This document shows, piece by piece, positions 24,285-37,299 of a stretch of 64,000 bases of DNA. The position numbers and the translations under genes are program-made. The notes beneath the pieces were generated by a model, which saw only the letters and a list, made by a program, of their open reading frames with translations, was not told the DNA's origin and searched no databases. Position 1 is the first letter of the stretch, and every line of letters begins with the position of its first letter. The stretch comes from Distichodus sexfasciatus (taxonomy: Eukaryota; Chordata; Actinopteri; Characiformes; Distichodontidae), in NCBI GenBank assembly GCA_032718565.1, contig JAVGVS010000007.1:6626259-6690258 (forward strand), read 5' to 3'.

Positions 24285-26141
24285 AATTATTGTGTTAGGG
24301 AAGATTCCTGTATGCATAGCCCGCCTTTTAAAGACAACTTTTACTAAGAAAGTTCCAACACTAATTTAAGAAAAATAAAACAGTAAAAACATTTGCTTTT
24401 AGTCACTAAGTGTTACGGTTTGTGTTAGGTGTAGCTGTTGTATTTACTAGTAAATATGGGACTCAATGGAAGAGCCTCACACAAAGATAGCAAGATGCAG
24501 TGGACATGTTTTAAGTGGTTCTGAGAACTGTGCCATAATTGTGCCATAAAAGACATTATAACCTAAGAATTGTCATACTTTTTTCTGTATTAGATGGGAT
24601 TTTTCTATGTGAGGACCGGTCCTCTTAATGAAGAAAGTTCCAGCATTTATTTAAAAACTACAGGAGTAAAAATATTTACTTACTGAGGTTACTGCAGCTA
24701 GGAGTAGATGTAATATTGGGATGATAATGTGACTCAGTGGAAATACCTCACAACGATAGCAAGACACAGCTGTGTTTGTGTGTGAATGTGTGTGTCTCTG
24801 TGTGAGAGGCTAAAAAAGTCGAGTTAATCCTGTGACATGCTACGCTCACATGATTTTAGGATGCAAATAGACATGCTGAAATAGGAACACATTCTAGAAC
24901 GCACTGATCACCAGCAATTTCACAGTAAATGTGGAAGATCGCAATCTGCATAATGACCAGTACCAGCATCACAACATTCCAGAGGGCGAGCAACACTACT
25001 TAAACATGAACTTGCACTATTATTTGCACTGCATTTCTCTAACAAACACTCTACATTTTTAAATTAATTGTGAGAAAGATGAAAGCTATAGGTGTGCCCC
25101 AGAGTGAGAGAAGTGTTCAGTAAGCCATTTCTCTTATGCATATTATGTGAGACAAAGCCTCCTCTTTAAAAAGAGTATTCACATGACAGTGTGAGGCCGA
25201 ATGACAAAAAGAGCAGCTAAAAAGCACTCAGGTAGGGAGATGAAAGAGGGCAGGAGAATTAGAATGAAAGCTGAGATAGAGAGTGTTAGAGAGTGATAGA
25301 GTATGAGAAGGTGTTAGAGGGTTAGAGACAAACAGAACAGAAGAGAACAAAGGGGGGAGCAGACAGAAAAAGGAAAATGAGAGCGAGAGAAAGAAAGCGA
25401 GAAAAATGGTGAGTATTTTAGCTCAGTGGTTCTACTCCATTAAACCTTGGCTGTGGTGGGGAAAGAATGTGGCTGAATCTCACCCTGCTGTATCATTCCC
25501 ACAAACCTCTCTCTCACAACGTGCACATCTACTTCCGTGTGTGAGAGCGTGTGTGCAAGTGTGTGCTCACAAACTCCAGAACTGTATTTATAACAGTGAT
25601 TAATGTCACTCTCCCCCAACCCCTTCCTGTCAGTCAAGTGATCAGCATGGCCTGCATGCTTATTAACAGAGGGAAAGTGTGTGTGTGTGTATTCTCTGAT
25701 CTGTCACATCACTTATTAACTAGGCCTGTGTAGCGGACTTTAAGCCAACTGAATGAACTGCTGGTTGGCTGGTACATTCCATCAATCACCCTTCAATCAA
25801 ACAGGTTTATCTACTACAAACACACCAGCATCTCATGTCCCTCTAATATCATTCTGAGCTTCTTTCATCATTTTCAAAAGCTCTGGGTGTAGTTACCCAG
25901 CAGCACTGTAGTGTCAGCCAGCAGACAGACAGTCCTAAATGATAGTTGAAGAACTTTGAGCTGAAACTCACTCTGACCCGTTATTAATTCCAATAATCTT
26001 TTAATGCTCAGAAGATCGCAAGATAACCTCATGCTATTAATGAGGCAGGGGGAAGCAGTTGAAGACACAGAGATGTGATCAGACAAAAGGTATATATAGT
26101 GAGATATAGTGAGCATAAGGAGTGAGCATGCATATATATGT

Positions 26142-26182
26142 ACACATACACACACACACACACACACCACACACACACACAC
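26142..26182. repeat. (AC)n microsatellite
   Basis: AC repeats with one ACC interruption at about 26168. Confidence 0.95.
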
Positions 26183-28385
26183 TTTATGATCAATTTCCTG
26201 TTTGTGTGAGTGTGTGTGTGTGGGTCCGCTCTTTGTTTTTGGCTTATGATACACACATTTATCAAAAAGTCATTTCCAAATGGAATACACTAAGAGAACG
26301 CAATAAAGCGGAAATGTGATTCGGCTGTAGCTCCGCACCACGGCCCTGCAAAATCCAATGTCTTGCACCCACTTCAAATGTGTCAGTGTAACAAAACACG
26401 GTCTGCTGTAGAGGGGTCGTGGCGGAAGGGCTAAAGAACACTGAAAGCGTTTATGAACCATTTTTCGCCTGACCATCTGTTTAGGGGCGAGGACATGTGC
26501 TAGGATTTATCTGTACTGCAACATTCACTGATTGTGACGTTATCTTGGACCCATTTGCACAGGAAAAATGAGCTTAGCAAATGAAAATGTCTCAAATTTT
26601 TCTAATTTTCTATCTTCCTGCACTGGTGGACATTTTGCAGAAGGCAAACCTGATATAAGATTAATTATCTTCCAGTTGTAGTAAATAGTTTTGCTTAAGA
26701 AAACTGTAATTAAAAAATATTTTTTCATAACATGCCTTCAGTACTTTAAATAAAATGTAGTGAAGCAATATTTTCGAATTTCTTAGCCAAATGTTACAGA
26801 TGTCATGTTTTCTCTTGCTTTTTTTTTTTTTTTTTACTATTTACTTGCCTTGCATGAGCTCATTATTTTTTTCCTTTGCATGCATAAGTAAGGCACAGAT
26901 TGTGGTAAACTGCTTATGTGGAATGCAGAAATGCTTACTCACATTCTCACAAATATTATTGTCTTGCTTAATGTGTGTGGGAATGACCCTGTGCTGTTCT
27001 TCACTTGTTAGAAGCTTCATTAGGGAACCATGAAATGCAACAATAGGATGAGTAAGGAATGGAGTGAGATTACACAAGCTCTAATATTAGACATAAAGAG
27101 TAGTTTAAGTTTTTAAAACTTCTGCCTTTTAAATCCTGTATGTGCTGACTCAGTCCAGCTTTGTATGGAGCATGTGCAATTAGAAATCCATCCAGTTACT
27201 ACTTTTTCCTAGAGCCCACACAATAAATTAGTGTGCCAATATTTTCTGCTGATTTGGGCCAACTGAGATGAATCGAGATGACCGTTTATAATGGCTCATA
27301 AATGCAAATGAACAAACAAACGCTAAAACAGATGTTATGACATCACTTTTGTATTTGGAGTTAAAATTTTTATGTTTTGTTGTACTTTTGTTCAAAGTTC
27401 TATCTATAAAAATAATTAACATGTAGGCCTATGTATATAACAACAATTATAAAAGAGAAATCTTTTTTAACATTTTGCATTTCTGAGGAAAAAACAAAAG
27501 AATATTGCTCAATACATCGTAATCAAATGTTTTAATCCTGCTGTTAATAAAATCATTATTTTAAAAATCCTGCATTGGTTGATCCCTAGTTTTTTGATTT
27601 CCACTTCTGCCTCGGCCCCTGACCAAAAGAGACTGAGACGGCAGGGTCAGATCACTTTGACAGTTATGTGAAGTTCATGGGAAGGAGTCATGTTGCGATT
27701 AGCGTTCAGTCAGAAGTAGGACTACTCCTAAAATATGTCCTGCCCCAAAGCCAGCGCTGTGGAAGTTTGGTGGCAGGGTGGCAGGATGGATGTAGGGTGG
27801 TTACGAATTCTGCTCACAGCAAAAATAGTCTGACCAGCTACAGGACCTTTACTGACAGCGGTTGGTGCTTATCGCTGCCAGGGGAGTTTCGATGGAGAAA
27901 AGATGGTGTGGAGGAGGTGAGTTTGTCAGAGCGCAGTAAGATCATCGGTCACGGCAGTGAAAAAAAACTGACTAGACACACTGTCCTATCTGCATATAGG
28001 TCATCCCAGCGAGAAGTGAAGCTACAAATCAAAAAAGGAACCAGACAAAAGAATCATCTTCCCTCTCGCGCTTCATCACCTTCACTACCGCCATCACCAG
28101 AGCAGTTCTTACATGGTCCTTTTAACATAAACAGAGTTAAATATTCATTCTTTCTATAAGTTCTATGTGCACAGATTTAAACAGCTGTACAAAATCAGAT
28201 CACACCAATACATACACACAATCTAAATAATGCTACAACCAATCTTTGCCCTAACCCCAGCAAACAAAAGCAAATCTGTCGACTTAAAAGACTCAATAAA
28301 TGTTTTTATAGAACTATTCATAAAGGTAATTTTTGCTCATGAGAACTGAGCTTCACAAACAAAATTGTTCTCACAATGCTACTTT

Positions 28386-28518
28386 GGAGCAGTGTGTAGC
28401 GTAACGGTTAGCCCTGTGATCAGAAGGTCGCCGGTTCGCATCCCAGGACCGGTAATGATACCACTGAGGTACTCATGAACAAGGTACCATCCCCAGGTAC
28501 TGGGTGCTGCCTATGTCG
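28386..28518 (+). mobile_element. SINE-A copy, 3'-truncated, first of a tandem pair
   Basis: GTAGCGTAACGGTTAG box A, GGTTCGCATCC box B, CACTGAGGTACTCATGAACA, then the sequence breaks off after GGGTGCTGCC and a second head begins almost at once. Confidence 0.8.
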
Positions 28519-28520
28519 GT

Positions 28521-28762
28521 GCAGTTGGTTGGTGGTGTAACGGTAGGATGTTCGCCCCATGATCAGAAGGTCACAGGTTCAAATCCAGGAGCGGTAAAGT
28601 TACCACTGTGGTACTCATGAGCAAGGTACCGTCCCCAAGCAATGTGCCTTTGCCTCTGGTTCTCCACTGATGGGTCAAATGCTGAGGTCATATTTGGTTG
28701 TGGTGCACTGTGTGCTTTGCTGTGGTGTGTTCACAATGTCAAATAATCACTCACTTTCACTT
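28521..28762 (+). mobile_element. SINE-A copy, second of a tandem pair
   Basis: GGTGGTGTAACGGTAGGATG head, box B GGTTCAAATCC, GTACTCATGAGCAAGGTACC, CAAATGCTGAGGTCATATTT, tail TCACTCACTTTCACT. Same orientation as the truncated copy directly before it. Confidence 0.85.
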
Positions 28763-30831
28763 CAACCTGACCAATCTCTGCAAAATGATTTTTTATCATT
28801 TTTCTGACAATGAGGTCTTTAAAATCCACTCCAACCCCACCCATCTGATAACCACTTAAACCCCTTCCATTGCCCACCCCCCAGCATGAACACACACACA
28901 ATCACACCCTCCACACACACCCAGCTGTAAGAACAGGGTATGATAAGGGTTGTTTGATATTCAGTGGAAGACTCTAAGCCGATGGTCAACCAGGTTAATG
29001 AAGGGAAAATGCCTGGAGAGAACAGGATCACAACACACACACATACACACACAGAAACTTAAAAAAGGAAGGACACAGAAGTCATCCTCTCATTCTCTCT
29101 CCCTCTTTCTTACTCTGTCTATGTGGCAGATGTAGTGTCTCTGGCAGAGGGAGATGCATGTTTGATCATAAGATTATTAATGAATAAATCAAGCTCCTTC
29201 ACTGAGATGCTGTAAAAGCGGAAGACGTGGTCTGCAATAAACATCTGTTTGTGATCTATTTAAAGAGATACGGTATGAGCAGGACTGCATTAGGCCTGGC
29301 TATGCAGTACACATTACCCCTTCTTGATCAGGACTCACCCACCGCTCCATGTAATGACCATTTATGTGCACATATAAATGCTAGAAACCAAACTGAAAAA
29401 CGGCAACACAAACATCAGTGTCAGAAAGACAGAACCACGATACGCTCCATCTCTGAACCTCCTCTATCCGCTACCACCACCAAAAATATTGTCTTTTTTA
29501 TACTACAAATAGAGTAATATTTGATCTATATTACACATGAAGAGAGGATCTTTGGGATTTCGGGTAGGAACCTCGCCACAAAAAGGACTACAGAATTTGA
29601 CTGTTTTATGGCGTACGTCACATCTGCCCTCCCCCTTCAAAAGACGAGGCAGGTAAACAAAGTTACGAACTAACAAAAGCATGACTGAAGCAGCAAGGAA
29701 AACGTAGATGGTAAAAGTGCTGTCAGAGGAGATAAAGTAAAGAAGCGGGAGAGCGATAAAGTCCAGACTAGGGTGAATATTGGATGGTTACTCGCTGGCG
29801 TGAGCTGAAAGAGGAGGAGCGATAGTGACCTGGCGCTGTTACTGTTGGAGTAGTATAAATTCTTTGCTTACCATCTATATCTCTCATTTTGACTTGAGAG
29901 CACAGAATAATACAAATATGGACAAAAGCATTTCCTATGCAACTACATAACTGCTGACTGCTGATTAACGTCAACTGTATTTCTCCAAGTGACAAATGGC
30001 TCAGACACATCTCTGGTTAATGCAACCTGATTTTTCAACCTTGCAGATCGGTCTACGATGTTCTGTATTACTATCACCATGCAAACAGAATTGCTTTACA
30101 GTAGGACTGGAGCCTATTTCCACAATGGGTAAACACTCATAGGGCAGGCCGAGATGAAAATCTAAACGCTATCTTTTCATTTGTCGTGTTTGGTCGAGTT
30201 AGCTTTTGTTTCTGCTATTTCAAAAACAAAAAAGAAAAAAAATCCCAATATTCATGTTTGAATAAAATGCCGTAGGGCCACTTTACCTGGCCTGAAGACA
30301 CTGATCGCACATTAGTTTTCCTGCTTCAGGAAGTTTGCCGATCTCACTGGCTTGTCAACAAATGCACATGTATTTCTGCGACACAGATTTTATGACAGTT
30401 GTTACAGGCAATACCGTTTCTCATCCTGTGAGCAAATCTTACATAGTGTTGCTCTAAGAGGTTTTAGACTAGAGATGATCTGCTCCTAACTCAGTCTGAT
30501 ACTGATATCTGTGTTTTGGGTGGACGCTGAGTACAGTATTTCATTAAAAAGACAGATGTCTCACTGTATGAAAGAGACTGGGATCATCTTTTGTGTGTAA
30601 GACCTCAGGATTATGTAACACTGCTAACCATGTCAAAAATGTCATATTGAATTTCATGTTTATATAGAGGTTATATCTAGTTACTCAAAAAACACACCCT
30701 TAAGAGGTATTAATCATTAACCCTAGCTGAGCAATTGAGATACTGAGTGAACCATGGATTCGGAGAACTACTGCACCTCTAATACATATAATCAGGAATT
30801 AAAAACACACTTCAGGACAGAAAAGGATTTA

Positions 30832-31023
30832 AATTTACAAAATATATTAGTCGCTCTTATCCTTATTCATGCCCTAATTATAGGGACAATCTCCGTGGAG
30901 CAACAATAGATGTGATGTGCAGCGTGCCTTTTTGTTGCGAAATGCCACGTTGTATGAACCCCAAATCTTATGATTGGCAACACAAGGGTTTTGTTACTCA
31001 GTACCCACTGCACCACCACTAGC
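30832..31023 (-). mobile_element. SINE-B fragment, degenerate
   Basis: Tail block CGCTCTTATCC, CTAATTATAGGGACAATCTCC and a terminal CACCACCACTAG head remnant match the 7736 copy in order. The middle is strongly diverged. Confidence 0.5.
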
Positions 31024-31991
31024 CCCGATAGCAGGAAAGACGGGAGGATATGACAGCGGAAGAGGAGGGGGCAAGTTTAGGTTCCGGGCAGGAGAGTTGG
31101 CAGTTGAGTTATGTTTCGGTTCTGGGTGGAGGTGGGCGTTAGCAGATTGCTGACTCAAGCACACTCCAATAACCCGACCACCTCCTCCAATAAGCAGCCC
31201 AGACTCCTCCTGACTCACAAACACAAACCTGCTTTATTGATATTAATCCCCCTTCACACACATCTCCAATATGATTCACGCTCCTCTCTCTCTCTTCTTC
31301 ATAAAGCAAAGCCTTGAAAAACCTGGCCTGGGTCTCAGAGAGGCTTGTGGGATTTGTAGTTTGCTGTGAATCCAGATAGAGGAAAGCGATGTTGCTGCAG
31401 TTTACAAGGCTGAGAGTGACTCAGAAGTATGAATGAAATTCACGCCAGCATCTAACCCGGACCATTATCAGACGGGGAGAAGACACGGAGGTGTGAGCGA
31501 CAGAGAGGAGTGGCATTTATAATTGGCCGAGACGGAGAAGAGTGGTGTAATAGAAAGAATAGAAGATGAAAAGGAGGCCTTAAATGAGTACAGCTGAGGC
31601 AAAGGGCATGAAAGTCACGACTCTCGCAGAGGAGGAGTGCAGTGGTGCAGTCCCGAGTTCATTGGTATGCGGAGCTCTGAACGAGAAAGAAGAGGAAAGA
31701 AAGGAGAGAGAGAGAAAGGGAGAAAGAGAGAAAGACAGAGCAGCATGAAAGGAAGAGAAGTGGGGATTTATTTGTGAATGACACCAGGAGCATCACACGC
31801 TATAAGGATGGAGTGAGAGAGTCTGATTCAGAGAAATCCCTGCTCTGTCAGTCTCAGTCTGTCTCTCTTTCTCAGCCATGGGGGTGTAGCCTAAAATAGC
31901 CTGGCTTGGATGTTTTATAGTTCATACCTCACTGGCTCCCAGCATGACCAACTCTCCTTCAACACCTTTAGCTCCTTTTGCAGCATATTGA

Positions 31992-32014
31992 TCTCTCTCT
32001 CTCTCTCTCTCTCT
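31992..32014. repeat. (TC)n microsatellite
   Basis: About eleven TC units. Confidence 0.95.
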
Positions 32015-32383
32015 CCCATTCAGTCCCTCTCTCACACACACTTTTAAACATCCAAACAGTGGGTGAGTGTGTATGATTAGTGAGCGATTGAGGTGTGATT
32101 TTGTATCGATCATGTACTGATGAGGCATCATAACCCATCTGTGGATGGATTTCCTGTTGTAGAGCGAACTGGCCGCTGGTAACTGCCTCTGGAGCATCCA
32201 TTGATTAACACACAGCTAATGCGCTGAATAAGATCAACATTAGTTAGGATGATAAATGGTGCAAAGGTTTGTGGAAGGAAGTAAGTCCCTGTGTGTTGGG
32301 GGCGGTACGGGTGGAATATGGTTGTGCTCCTAAAAGACAGGTAAAACCAGGGATCTGACAGCTGTTTGAGGCTTTGTGTGGAC

Positions 32384-32443
32384 CTGAATCGACAACCTTC
32401 CGATCACGGGGCGAACTCCCTAACCTTTGTGCTACCAACTGCC
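32384..32443 (-). mobile_element. SINE-A 5' fragment
   Basis: Only the inverted tRNA-like head remains: GAATCGACAACCTTCCGATC and CTAACCTTTGTGCTACCAAC. The preceding 140 bp are too diverged to assign. Confidence 0.65.
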
Positions 32444-32536
32444 TCTGAACTGAATTTACTCATTAGAGATAAAAATACTCATGTCCTGCATCATATTAGA
32501 TCTACAGTATAGCACAGTAAAATAAACACACACACA

Positions 32537-32778
32537 GTCGGTAACGTAATGATTAGGGAGTTGGCTCCATAATTAGAGGGTTGCTGGTTCAAGTCCCGGA
32601 TCGGTAAAGGTACCACTGAGGTACTCATGAGCAAGGTACCGTCCCAAAGCTCTGTTACCTGGGCGCTGCATATCAGCTGCCCACTGCTCCTTCACGTTGG
32701 GTCAAATGCAGAGGTCACATTTCACTGTAGTGCACTGTGTGCTGTGCTGTCTTCACAATGACAAATAACCACTCACTT
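32537..32778 (+). mobile_element. SINE-A copy
   Basis: GTAACGTAATGATTAGGGAG head, box B GGTTCAAGTCC, CACTGAGGTACTCATGAGCA, CAAATGCAGAGGTCACATTT, ACAAATAACCACTCACTT tail. Full-length, about 100 bp from an opposite-facing fragment at 32384. Confidence 0.85.
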
Positions 32779-33321
32779 AAATTCACACAGACCCCTCCAC
32801 ACACATGCACACAGACCCCCACACATACACATGCACACAAACTCATGCATACACACACACACGGAGGTCCTCCAGCTTTGTATTTTTGCAAACATGCTGG
32901 TGACATAATAACCAGATATTTGATAAGGACACCCACAGCCACACACACACGTTCATCGCTGGTGCTCTCGGCTACGGGACTGTATTCCTCAGTGTGCTTG
33001 AAATTGTGTGTATGTGAGTATCCTACTGTGCTGCCATTTAGTCTGTGATTAGTGCGTGATAGGTGCCTCCGGCCAGCATTCAGCTGGTCATGAATGGAGA
33101 GGTATGTGTGTATATACAAACATGCGCACACATACACATAATTTTTCACATCTAATCATTTAACGTCTGGCTTTAAGAAGAGTTTCACATATGTGACAAA
33201 CTGTCATAAGTGTAACACTTCACTGAATGACATTTTAATTCAGCAGAGCTTTCCTACAGATGAAATATAACTGGATTTTGTCAGTGGGGATTATAGGTTA
33301 AAACGAGAGGCTGAAGTCTTA

Positions 33322-33482
33322 CGTTGGTGACCAGAAGATTGGGGTTTCCAATTTTGGATGAGCCTTAAAGCTTGTGTTGAAAAAAAAAAAACAACTCTGC
33401 TGTTGCCACTGGGCCCCGCTTGAGCAAGGCCCCGGAGCCCAAGTTACTGTCCCTGTCATTTGGAATTGTAAGTCACTCTGAA
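33322..33482 (+). mobile_element. SINE-B-like fragment
   Basis: Degenerate GACCAGAAGATTGGGGTTTCC, then CTTGAGCAAGGCCC, ACTGTCCCTGTCATTTGG and TAAGTCACTCTG. Order matches SINE-B bodies, with an A12 tract inserted. Assignment is tentative. Confidence 0.4.
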
Positions 33483-34073
33483 TAATTATGTTCTTTTGAA
33501 TGCTTTGAGCAGCTAATATCACTACAGGTAGGTAGCACTGCTGAAACAGGTTACTTACCTAAACATGAAATAATTTCCCATTAAATTGATGTCCCATACA
33601 GGAACCACTACAGAACTAGAAAAAGCAGACAATAAAAAAGTGGTTTTATTAAATTAATCTGACCAGATTTAGAGTTTGTTAAGTGCATAATCTGATACAT
33701 TTTTAGAAATCCTGTCTGATGCCAAGGAGTTTTAAAATGGTATGAAAAGCATGTTCTGCCACGTTAAGAGTATATTACAGTAATGTCACTGGTACTTTGC
33801 AAGCAAATATTCCTACAATATGGCAGGATTTATGGCATCAAATGATAAAATGCCACAAGTGAAAAGCTGGATAAAAGAAGTAAATTAAACAGATTGGGAG
33901 AGAAACTGGGACAGAAACTAATACTATCACTGGACATCAGGGGGAAAGCAGCGCTATCAGTTACCAAATGCTTTAAGAATCTCAGAGCCACTTGCATTAT
34001 TCCACAAGCAGTGTCTGCGTGAGACTCACTCCAGAACAATTAAGCTAAGATGCTGTGCCTATGTACCCTTCCA

Positions 34074-34096
34074 GAGAGCGAGAGAGAGAGAGAGAC

Positions 34097-34137
<41 letters not shown>
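34074..34137. repeat. (GA)n microsatellite
   Basis: About 64 bp of GA repeats with CAG and AAG interruptions. Confidence 0.95.
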
Positions 34138-34139
<2 letters not shown>

Positions 34140-36215
34140 CATGCACGTGGGCTGCATATCAAAGAGAGTGATGTCAGAACCCAGAGGAGGAAAAAGGACA
34201 CAAGACAGGTCCTGGAGTACAAAAGAAAGAGAATGGAAGAGTAAGGCAGAAGCTCTGTAGATTGGCCTTTTGCTGGAAACTTAAGATAAATTTGTATTAA
34301 GTAATAAGACGTATTACTCCCACTAATACCATTACTAAACGAGCCTCTAAAGGGACACATGAGAAACTACAATAAATGTGAGTTTCATATAAATAAGTAT
34401 CACATTCTCACATGAAAGCATCATGCGAGAATGAAAAATTATTTCCTGTATTCCTAGATTGGCTGCAATCACTTCAAGTGCCTCCACAGTTGCATTAGTG
34501 TCTATAGCAACATGGAATTCATACCACTTTACAGACATATTTTGGTTGTTTGCTACGAAACACTGGTGCATCAGTTTTGAATGTCATTAAAAACAAGTTG
34601 TTAGATCGCAAGGTGTGTTTCTCCGGAAGGGTTACAGAGACATCATGTTGTTGAGTTTATACAGAATAAATATATCTTGTTTAAAAAAAAAAAAATCGAA
34701 ATTCTCCTCAATCACGACTGTTTAGAGGCACTGAATGACTGGACACATTAAATGTGCTATTTAGCATGTGTCAAAGGGCGTTTCAAGGATCGACAGGATG
34801 TGGTCATAGATCTAAATTGAATCTCACTAGTCCCTTTAGAGGCTCTGTACTAAACTGTTTATTTCATGCAAAAAAAAAAGTGCAATTTGCATCGTTCAGA
34901 AGGGCATTGTTATTGGCTAACAGCAACAATGTCTCGCTGAACCATAATGTCCGTTTCAACTCTTAGTAGACAACATGCAGCTTACTATGAGGTGCAGGAC
35001 ACTGCTGTCCCTGGATCAGTGAAAGAATATATTATATTATATAATATTTGGAAGAACGAAATTTGAGAACACAGTGCTTTTGGTCATTCCCTGCATACTG
35101 TCCCACCTGAAAGTAGCCGCTAACACTGCTAGTCAGCTTTACAATCTCTCTGAATACATATTACCACAGCATGCAGGCTGAGCTTTATCCTTTAAACAGC
35201 CATGCATTTCCAGCAGGTAATCTCTTCAAAATGTCTCAATCCATTCAGCAAAAGACTGACCCTAACAAAGCTCACTGCCAAAGCCAGATATAGTGGCAAA
35301 TTGGCGTGTACATGGAACCAGCAATACACTAAGACAAAGATGCTGCTGCTTATCCTTGCTGAACTCAATTCCAAATCTGGAATCTTAGTATTTGACAGGA
35401 CTGACTCTTCTAAAACAGTCTGTTATTGTTGAATGCGTTGACTCACTAACAGCAAATTTACAAGTCAAAGAGGCTCACTGTCATCCCATGCAAAAGCGTT
35501 AATGAATAATGCATTTTGGGTAACAATTATCTTTCTTACTTTTTCTTAAAGCAGCTTCATGCTGGCTGCATCCACACAGAAACTTGGCTCTTCTAGCCCA
35601 GACTTTTATCAAGAGAGCACAGTACAAAAACACAAAGTGTGCCATAGTATCTGAATTGATATTTCCCTTATGCCAGTGCACCATGTGACCCACGTAGTTC
35701 AGTAAAAAAAAAACCCTCAAGACATCTACAGTAATATTAGACTCTGTAGGTCAACTCAAGATATAAGGTTTCAAGGGCTTACATCTGTCTATCTGTCAGA
35801 AAGAAACACCAGTCTCACCTGAATATAATGCCGCATGTCAGGTGGTTGAGCTTAAAAATGTCAAGTGGAACAAGTTAACATTGTTCATTTCTAACAGCAG
35901 GCATCTGAAATCACAGCAGGAGCCGAAAGACTGTATAATTCTCTGCACGTCTTTACAAAATGCATGAAAGGCTAAAGTAGGTTTAGACCCACATTTAACA
36001 AGTGTCTCAAAAACCAGGATTTCTCAGCTCTCGTCCTCGTGGCCCAATGCTCTGCCCAGATTTGCCATTTCCTGCACCAGCACACACTGCTCCTACAAAT
36101 CACTTGCATGAGGTGTGCACTGGATAAATCTGTGAACAGCTTCAAGCCGTGACAACAAGGGTTGAGAAACATTGTCATCCAACATTCTGTTCAATGCTTT
36201 GTAAAATACACAGAT

Positions 36216-36663
36216 CAGACCCTCCAGGATTTCGTGATGTTGCGATAGCAACTATTAACGCAAATTCAGCCAGTCCCCTCAAATCTATCGTGAACATGCA
36301 ATTTTGACCAATCCCCACAACTTTTTCACAATTTTCGACCAATCTTTGTCCGTTCCTGCTGAGGCATATGTCAGCAAACTCACTTCCTTGTTACATCTGG
36401 AAGACGCAGGAAACGTGTGATAAAAATGCCTGACATTTACCTTCAGAAATAACTAAATGGTTAATGGTTAATAAAAATAATAGTGGTTTTGTTCCCTTCA
36501 TTTTAATTGTTAAATAATAATTATAATGGGGGTAAAAGTTTTTCCGCAACTTTGATTTGCTTCTGCAACAAAAACCCTGCAACTTTCATCACTTTTTCTT
36601 GAAAAGCTGCTGCAAAATTAGGCAACAATCTCAATAAAGGCTTGCAAAATCCAGGAGGGACTG
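36216..36663. mobile_element. MITE, CAG(A/T)CCCTCC ends, copy 1
   Basis: Starts CAGACCCTCCAGGATTTCG and ends GCAAAATCCAGGAGGGACTG, inverted repeats of about 18 bp. It is flanked by identical ACAGAT at 36210-36215 and 36664-36669. The 448-bp interior is non-coding. A second, inverted member lies at 58402-58893. Confidence 0.85.
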
Positions 36664-37206
36664 ACAGATGCTAATCTAGCTTTTGCTTTCTCTTACATTT
36701 GTGTTTGTAAACTTTTATTTCTCTTACATTAATAACTGCAGCTCACAATTTTTCCATTTGATGAGACCTGACAGCTGATATACGGTTGTGTATTAGGGGA
36801 CAAAAGAGCAATGCAGCCACAAAGAGCTTGTTTATGTTAGAAATGTGTGTTAGTATGTGTGTGTGTGTTTATGTGATGATGAGGTGTTTAGCTGCCCTAT
36901 AAAACTTGCCCTTCATCAGAACCTGCAGGCACACGGCATTCTGCTAGTGTCCAGAGAGCTGTCCTCTCCCCCCACCAGTCTGCTAATGAACTAACACAGC
37001 CAGGGGGATATTTACCACACACATACGAACAAGAACACACACACACACAGGTCTTTGTGCATGAATGCATGTATATGCAGACAGAATGGTGTGTGGATGT
37101 ACAAAAACACACACATTTCTCATTTTCCCTCTGTCTGATTCCTCCACAACTCTCAACATTTGTTCATCTACCAAACCCTCTCAATCTTAATGCAGTTTTG
37201 CAATTT

Positions 37207-37299
37207 TATTCCTCGATTAATGCCGTCCATGTTAGTGGAGATGATACCTTGTTTAGCTGCTTTTAGAGGTCTATAAAAAGAAAACTATGGGCTGAGTCC
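37207..37299 (+). repeat. Duplicated 95-bp non-coding block, copy 1
   Basis: Shares TGCCGTCCATGTTAGTGGAG, ATGATACCTTGTTT, GCTGCTTTTAGAGGT and TATAAAAAGAAAACT with the block at 38875, at about 90% identity by eye. It matches no SINE or MITE recognised here. Confidence 0.85.

Noticed and set aside
27668..28159. 163-codon plus-strand frame
   Set aside because: No recognisable domain, antisense to the gene, and no exon-like splice ends. Possibly chance.
29520..30290. Suspected transposon (TAATATTTGATCTATATTAC, later GGCGCTGTTACTG)
   Set aside because: No convincing inverted ends or target duplication could be matched.
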